This document shows, piece by piece, positions 58,533 to 64,000 of a stretch of 64,000 bases of DNA. The notes below the pieces were generated by a model. The model was not told the origin of the DNA. It saw only the letters and a list, made by a program, of their open reading frames with translations, and searched no databases. Source of the DNA: Syngnathus acus (lineage: Eukaryota; Chordata; Actinopteri; Syngnathiformes; Syngnathidae); contig NC_051091.1 in assembly GCF_901709675.1 (NCBI RefSeq), positions 12,124,967 to 12,188,966 on the forward strand. The letters are read 5' to 3'. Position 1 is the stretch's first letter. The number at the start of each line of letters is the position of its first letter. Position numbers and translations under genes: made by a program.

Positions 58533-60996
58533 TAGCATAGAATAAGACACAGGAAAATCCCAACTCCTCCCCACTCTTGCCCCAAAAATTCTATTAAACA
58601 TGTCAACACGATGGCAAAAATTCCTTTGTCATGTTTTTTTTCCTCTAACACATGGAATTACACGGCATGTTGCAAGTGACTTAATTCCGATTTGTGTTTT
58701 GCTGTTGGGTGGCGCTTTAGGATATGTGGCATGGCAGTGTACTTTAATTACGCCTACAAAAATGGGAATTAGAAAAGCACACACAATATGGCGTAAATAT
58801 GCTACATTAAACAAGCAGTATTAGACAGCGGCCAGTGGAGTAATGTGGTGGTTTCCCATAGTGAATTCAATAGGGTGGGTTGCCCCAACTCACCCTGTTC
58901 TCCTCAATAGGATCACTGGTGGGAGACATTGTCAAACAGAGGAGCGAGGTTGCAAAGAAATTAGATTTGGCCCATGTGATCCATCAGTATAGACAAAACT
59001 AGATTGTATGTTTATCACCTGAAATACACAACAAATGTAATCAGAATTGGCCACTTGGACCTGCAGTGTAAATCCATTTATCTTTGTTGATGCGTTGGCA
59101 CCAGCTCTGTAAGATAGTCGAGTAGGCATACTATACTCATTGTTGACTTTGTAAGCTTTCTACAAAAGCGTAACACCAGTGACCATTCCACAGATGTGAA
59201 ATTTGACAGTCAGTCATCCATAAGAGTTTGGAAAGAAAAGACCCTTTTATCCAGGCACTCACAGCAGTACATGAAAATCTCTTGCGCCATTCAAGCAGAA
59301 GGGGGAAAATAGAGCAGTTTCTCTTTTTGACAAGCTAAGAAAGTGAGCAAAAAGACAGGTACTACCACATGTCTGAGAAGGCCATACACTCAAAGTGTTG
59401 GAATTTCCGTCTTCGTCCTTCAGTCGGGGTTCAAATGGAGACCTCGACCAGCGGAGCCCAAGGTCCCTAGATGTGTGAATTGAATTAGTTTCTTTAATCC
59501 CACGCAAGTAGCATCAACTTAATCTATTAACTTTATTAGACACCTCCCTTCATTTGACATCTTTTGCCACACAAACATCAATAGGCTATATAAAAAAAGG
59601 GAGACTCCACGTTCTCACATCACACTTACGTCCCCACCAGGGGTTTCATCAGTCTGCGTCATCCACATCAAATACACACCTACATATCCGTCTAGGAACA
59701 AGGAACAGCACACACCATACAGCATTCAACTCTGATTATAGAAGCATTACAAAGAGCACAACACTCCACTACATTTTCATGTTGACACAATTAGTAGAAG
59801 TGGAAAATCTTGCAAAGGTTAAAAAGTGGGGAAAAAAAAACTTTTGACATACTAATCAAATAGATGTCCACATTGAAGGGGTGAGGTGCTTGTCGCATCT
59901 GCTGGTTCCACTCACACATTCATAGAAAATCAGTCACATTTTAGGGGGGGAGGCTCGTTCACCGCACAGGCAGTCCTCAGTCCGCTCACTCACCAACCGC
60001 TCCACTCTTCGCCACAAGCCATCCGCACTCAGATTCCCCCCCGCATCCAAAAAAAATGTCACTTGCGCAGTTCTCTCTCCAATCAATAAAAAAAAAAGTG
60101 AAAACACACCCACCGTCTCGTGAGAACATGCGGAGTGAAGCCGTTGTTTGATGGCATAGCATTTACACAGGCAGGAAGAGGGAGAGTGATAGCGCTTATC
60201 GCCCCCGCGACAATGCTGCCATATCGGAGCTTCCTTGCAGGGAAACGGAAGAGAGGTCAACTGCAGAAGAGATTTCAATGAAGGCTTTTGTCCACTTCAA
60301 AAAAATAGGTAAACTTTCAACCAGATTCTTCCCAATGCAAGATTGCCTGAAATTAGAACATAGCCGGATAATGGCAAACATGCTTTTTTTTTTTTTTCCC
60401 TTTCTCCATCTTAAATGATCTAAGTACACAATACATCCATTAGAGAATCCAGTTGAAATTGATGTAAAAGAGACAGGCAGAGGGAAAAAATACTTTAGTT
60501 GCTAGTCAATAAATTAGGGGTGTCCAAACTTTTCTTCCAAGGGTTGATAAGCAGACAAATTGAAGGGTATAAGAGCCACTGACATGCATCACTTAGTTTT
60601 ACACATCAATACTAATCAAGCAGTATGTACAAATATTTAAGCAACTAAATAAAAAAAAACTGGGTGATAAAACTCTGATTTGTTTCTCCCTCCTGCCTTT
60701 CCAGACAGTGAAGGAAGTAGTGAAATTCAAGCAAACAACCCATGCATGTAATGTCACTTATTTTAGTATATGCCATGGGCTGGAAGAAAAACAACAGTGA
60801 TGGGCTGCCAATGGCCCCTGGACAGCAGTTTGGACACCCCTGCTCTAGTTAGAATCATTAGCTGCTTTTTCTCTCAATGTACAAAACATCTTCCACCAAA
60901 AAAAAAAAAGTGTTGTTCGGATAGACCCGAAAAAAATGTGTTAAAAGACTTCACTCTTTCTCACAATACTTACCGCACACGCACACTTTGCTTGTT
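58533..60996 (-). other. Convergent cenps/tardbp 3' region, mainly tardbp 3' UTR
   Basis: No exon on either strand. The right part is expected to be the long tardbp 3' UTR, which in vertebrates mediates TDP-43 autoregulation; the limits are not visible. It contains the hAT-like element 60515-60842. Confidence 0.45.
60515..60842. mobile_element. 328-bp hAT-like MITE
   Basis: Left end TAGGGGTGTCCAAACT, right end AGTTTGGACACCCCTG: inverted repeats matching except at the outermost bases. Flanking octamers (CAATAAAT and CTCTAGTT) do not match, though both have central TA. Body is AT-rich and non-coding. The same terminus is seen at 22397. Confidence 0.75.
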
Positions 60997-62994
60997 TTAC
61001 ATACCCCACCCAGACGATTTTGACTCCATGCTGGAGCCAAACCCTGAGCTAAACCCACTACCGCCACTGGTGGAGTTTGCGCCTGTGCCCCAGCTGAGGC
61101 TGGCCGAGCCGGCGCCGTAGTTGCTGTTGCCCGCGGTGAACGACTGACTCTGGTCTCGAGTGGAGCCGGCGGCGCTGGTGCCGCTGGCCGACGAAGACGA
61201 CGACTGCTGCTGCTGGCTGGCCAGCATTCCCATCATCCCCCAACTGCTCTGCAGGGCCGCCTGCGCCGCCGCCATCATTGCCGGGTTTAGGTTGAAGGAA
61301 CCGAAGTTGGCCATGTTACTGTTGCTGCTGCTGCCCATGCCGCTACGACTTGCCCCGAACGCTTGGGCGCCAAACGCCTGGGCGCCGAAGCCGTTTCCGA
61401 AACGTGCCGTGCGGTCAAACTGCCTGTTGCCGTGTTTGGGCTCGGCGTTTGAGATGTGGACACTCACGCCTTTGATTATCAAGTCTTCACCGCACAGAGA
61501 CTGAGCAACCTAGAAGGGTGTGGGGCGAAAAAATAACAACACAGGCGTCAGGTCAAGTTGAAGCAGTTTGCAAAGATATTTAGGATATTGCTATAACTGG
61601 CAATGATCTAGAAACATGGCAACGGTGCTATGAAGGTGATATTTAAAAATGACAAAAATCTCACAGCAGACTGCCAAACAAAGTTTTCAGCAAAAGAGAA
61701 GAGTGGAACACTCGCTCAAATAATACCTGATCATCTGCAAACGTGACAAAGGCAAAAGCACGGAACGGCTTGGGAATGAAGACGTCCGTGACTTCACCGT
61801 ACTGCATGAAGAACTGCCTCAGTTCATCTGTGGTCATGTCCTCTGTGCAGCGTCCCACAAATACTTTGCGGCTCCTCATCGGCTCGTCCGGCCCCTGCTG
61901 TGAAGACAAGATTAGTACCGGGTTAGAAAATCTGGTGCTCAATAACATTAAATGTGTTGCGATGGAGTGTTGCGCTTGGGAGGACATTACCAAATTCACC
62001 TTGGAGTTGGGGAACTTGCAGTCGCACCATCTGCCGTCAATCATGTGGCGCTGGGAGATGACTTTTTCCTGGGATTCGTACTCTGTAAAGCGCACAAAGC
62101 CAAACCCTTTGGAGTTTCCTGACCTGCCATCTCGTTTAACCTGAGCAGAAAAGAGACGACGCACTCTGGAGGCTGCTTGTCAACCTAGGCAAATATACAA
62201 CAAGGGCATTTTACCCAGGTCATGCAGCCATACCTGAACCATAATAACTTCTCCGAAGGTGCTGAAGTAGTCTTTCAGGTCTTGCTCGGTAGTTTTCCAC
62301 GGAAGACCCAGCACAATCAAGTCCGACGTCTTCATATCGCCACGCTTCATTTTCACAGCTGAAGAGGCATCAATTTCTTCCATTTTCCTTTTGTTATCTG
62401 TGTAAAAGACACAATGGTTCTGCCTTCACTCAATCTCGTGAATTTCTTTGTCTTGACTTCTGTTATACTAAAGTCCACTAGCTTAATGCTAATATACAAT
62501 CCAAACATTACAGACAGGCTAACAAAATTAGCATTTTTGTCACTTTAATTACAACCCCACAGGGCAACAACACAATACAGGTACGGTGATCTCTTGCCAC
62601 TTCGCGCTTCAACTCCAGCGAATGCGCAACTTCGCGGGTCCCCCAATGAAGCCGACAGTGAAATGAGTAAAGTGAGTATTAGCAATGTGCCACTTTGACA
62701 GTCATTGCGAGGGAAAACTAGTCCAACAAAAACAGACGTGAGACTCCGTTTACCTTTCGGATAGTTGACCACATAGACCATGTTCCCCCATCCGGTCTCC
62801 GGGGCGTGCAGGACGCCCTCGACAATCCTCACTCCGCGCATGCACTGGGATACGGGGCTCCTGAACCGGAGGCCGCACGCCCCGGGGAACTGGGCTGACA
62901 CCGTAGACAGCAAAACGGTGCCGTCGTCCTCGGACGGGATCTCCATGGGCTCCTCATTCTCCTCCTCGGCAACTCGGACGTACACCTCAGCCAT
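60997..62994 (-). CDS. tardbp: TAR DNA-binding protein 43 (TDP-43)
   Basis: Nuclear RNA-binding protein controlling splicing and RNA stability. Minus-strand exons 62754-62994, 62234-62397, 62000-62140, 61727-61897 and 60997-61509; 1230 nt, 409 residues (human 414). N-terminal oligomerisation domain (1-80, from [20 protein letters not shown]), NLS (NKRKMEE...KMKRGD), RRM1 ([18 protein letters not shown]1 KGFGFVRF), RRM2 ([16 protein letters not shown]) and a C-terminal Gly/Ser-rich low-complexity domain with the helical patch [19 protein letters not shown] and a QQQQ run, ending SSGWGM. All present, so this is the full-length gene and not the fish tardbp-like paralogue that lacks the tail. A GAQAF unit is directly repeated in the low-complexity domain. 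Confidence 0.96.
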
Positions 62995-63689
62995 TTGTCC
63001 GAATATACGACGGCTTATGAAGCTAACGGCTCTGAACGAGTCTAACTAAAATTAATCACCACGTATAATCGCTTTATAATTACAGGTATTATTGAGTTTA
63101 AAGTAATTCAACATTACGAACATTCGAGTTGCGCATGCGTATCGTTCCTTTGTTCGTTGCAACGGTGTTGAATGTCAACAACGCACAAAAAGTACCTCTC
63201 AACAGCATTAACGTCCACGAAAAGTCAACAAAAGCTAAATGTATAAATATCCGCGTGTTTACACTCCTCGGCTGCAACTGCGTTTCATGTAAAGTATTGT
63301 CTCACCCAGAAATACGGCATAAAGTGTTTTTGTTGTTGTTCCACGAGGAACAACAATCAGACCGCCATGTACGTTCGTTGAGACAATATTACCTAAGAGA
63401 AGTAGGAAGTGTGTCATCAGAAAACGGACCGATTTAATTTACGGAGGTGAATTGATTATTTCGGCCTTAAATGCCGTCGTATTGCACCACTTAAAAGCGG
63501 CCCTTTTGAACTGAAACTTTATATTAAATGTTAACAGATTTGGTGCCGCGAACATATTTGATAATTTTACTTACTTTAGTTTGTTCTAGTGTTTTGTGCT
63601 ACTGAACCATTCCCCGGATAGATTCCTAACATGGTACATTCCACACAGCTAGCCTCTCCTCCAAAGATGGCCGACAATTCGCATTAGTG
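62995..63689. promoter_or_regulatory. tardbp: tardbp promoter region and upstream DNA
   Basis: Non-coding. A YY1-like AAAGATGGCCGAC lies at 63663-63676. GCCGTCGTATTG and TTGCGCATGCG (NRF1-like) at about 63130 suggest a TATA-less promoter. Assigned by position. Confidence 0.35.
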
Positions 63690-63785
63690 ATGTGTATTCT
63701 AGTTCTTTTAAGTGAACTGAATCTTTAGAATCAGTTCACTCAAAAGATTCGTTCAAAAGAATCGTTCACCGAATCATTCGCTAGC
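63690..63785. mobile_element. 'GTGAACGATTCGTTC' repeat family, inverted right end (copy 3)
   Basis: The reverse complement reads GAATGATTCGGTGAACGATTC, TTTTGAACGAATCTTTTGAG and AAAGATTCAGTTCACTT. It matches 27055-27143 in the opposite orientation. The rest of the element is not identifiable in the final 215 bases. Confidence 0.75.
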
Positions 63786-64000
63786 TATCGTAGAACAATA
63801 TCAACAAAGGTGCCTTGTCAGCGAGCCCACCCCAACTGCCAATTGGCTGTCGATCAAACGTTAATCAAGTATATTATGTCAAATGGGTCTATGAAAGTGC
63901 AAAAAGAGACTCCAAAACGGCAAGATAACTCTCAAACAGCTTTTATTACATCTTCAATCAATAACAGTACAGTTTAGTACAGTATCTATCTTGCATCCAA

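Overview
The window is genomic DNA from a ray-finned (teleost) fish. Genes are split into many short GT–AG exons with compact introns. The proteins read as close vertebrate orthologues, and the intergenic DNA carries teleost-type repeats: the 'atccatccatcc' SINE, a tRNA-headed SINE, hAT-like elements, a jockey/CR1-type LINE fragment and long GT microsatellites. The species cannot be fixed from the sequence alone. No bacterial, viral or CRISPR-like locus was seen.

Layout, left to right: arl8b (+, 3' part only, 1273-2363), edem1 (+, 3730-7143), ddi2 (+, 9036-14469), an ephexin-family RhoGEF, probably arhgef19 (+, 15749-18946), cplane2/rsg1 (-, 19305-20472), a repeat-rich block (about 20.9-27.3 kb), epha2 (-, 28506-41330), a 9-kb gene-poor interval, h6pd (+, 50370-53011), an unidentified multi-pass membrane protein gene (-, 53975 to about 55270), rbp7 (+, 56226-57352), cenps (+, 57766-58532) and tardbp (-, 60997-62994). 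I rebuilt exon structures from splice sites, reading phase and family conservation. In ddi2, the RhoGEF, epha2, h6pd, rbp7, cenps and tardbp the exon lengths sum to an exact multiple of three with no in-frame stop. edem1 does not close; cplane2 closes only if a CG acceptor is accepted.

The order resembles two human blocks. ARL8B-EDEM1 is a 3p26 pair. DDI2, ARHGEF19, CPLANE2, EPHA2, H6PD, RBP7, CENPS and TARDBP all belong to 1p36. The window therefore contains a junction between two conserved blocks in the edem1-ddi2 interval. The genes are not a functional operon. They cover lysosome positioning (arl8b), ER quality control and ER redox/pentose metabolism (edem1, h6pd), proteasome-linked proteolysis (ddi2), Rho and Eph signalling (the RhoGEF, epha2), ciliogenesis (cplane2), retinoid binding (rbp7), kinetochore/Fanconi function (cenps) and RNA processing (tardbp).

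The most interesting observations are: (1) ddi2 continues through a 44-nt exon into a 1.1-kb last exon that encodes an RSC1A1-like region and a C-terminal UBA domain, and skipping the 44-nt exon shifts frame to a short tail without UBA; (2) an apparent one-base frame break at the end of edem1's penultimate exon; (3) a missing AG acceptor in cplane2; (4) nested mobile elements built around a 157-bp tandem repeat, one copy lying inside a TIR element with an intact 7-bp target duplication; (5) a 157-bp-arm inverted repeat enclosing a tRNA-Gln-like relic and a 186-bp GT tract; (6) an unidentified small membrane protein gene next to rbp7.
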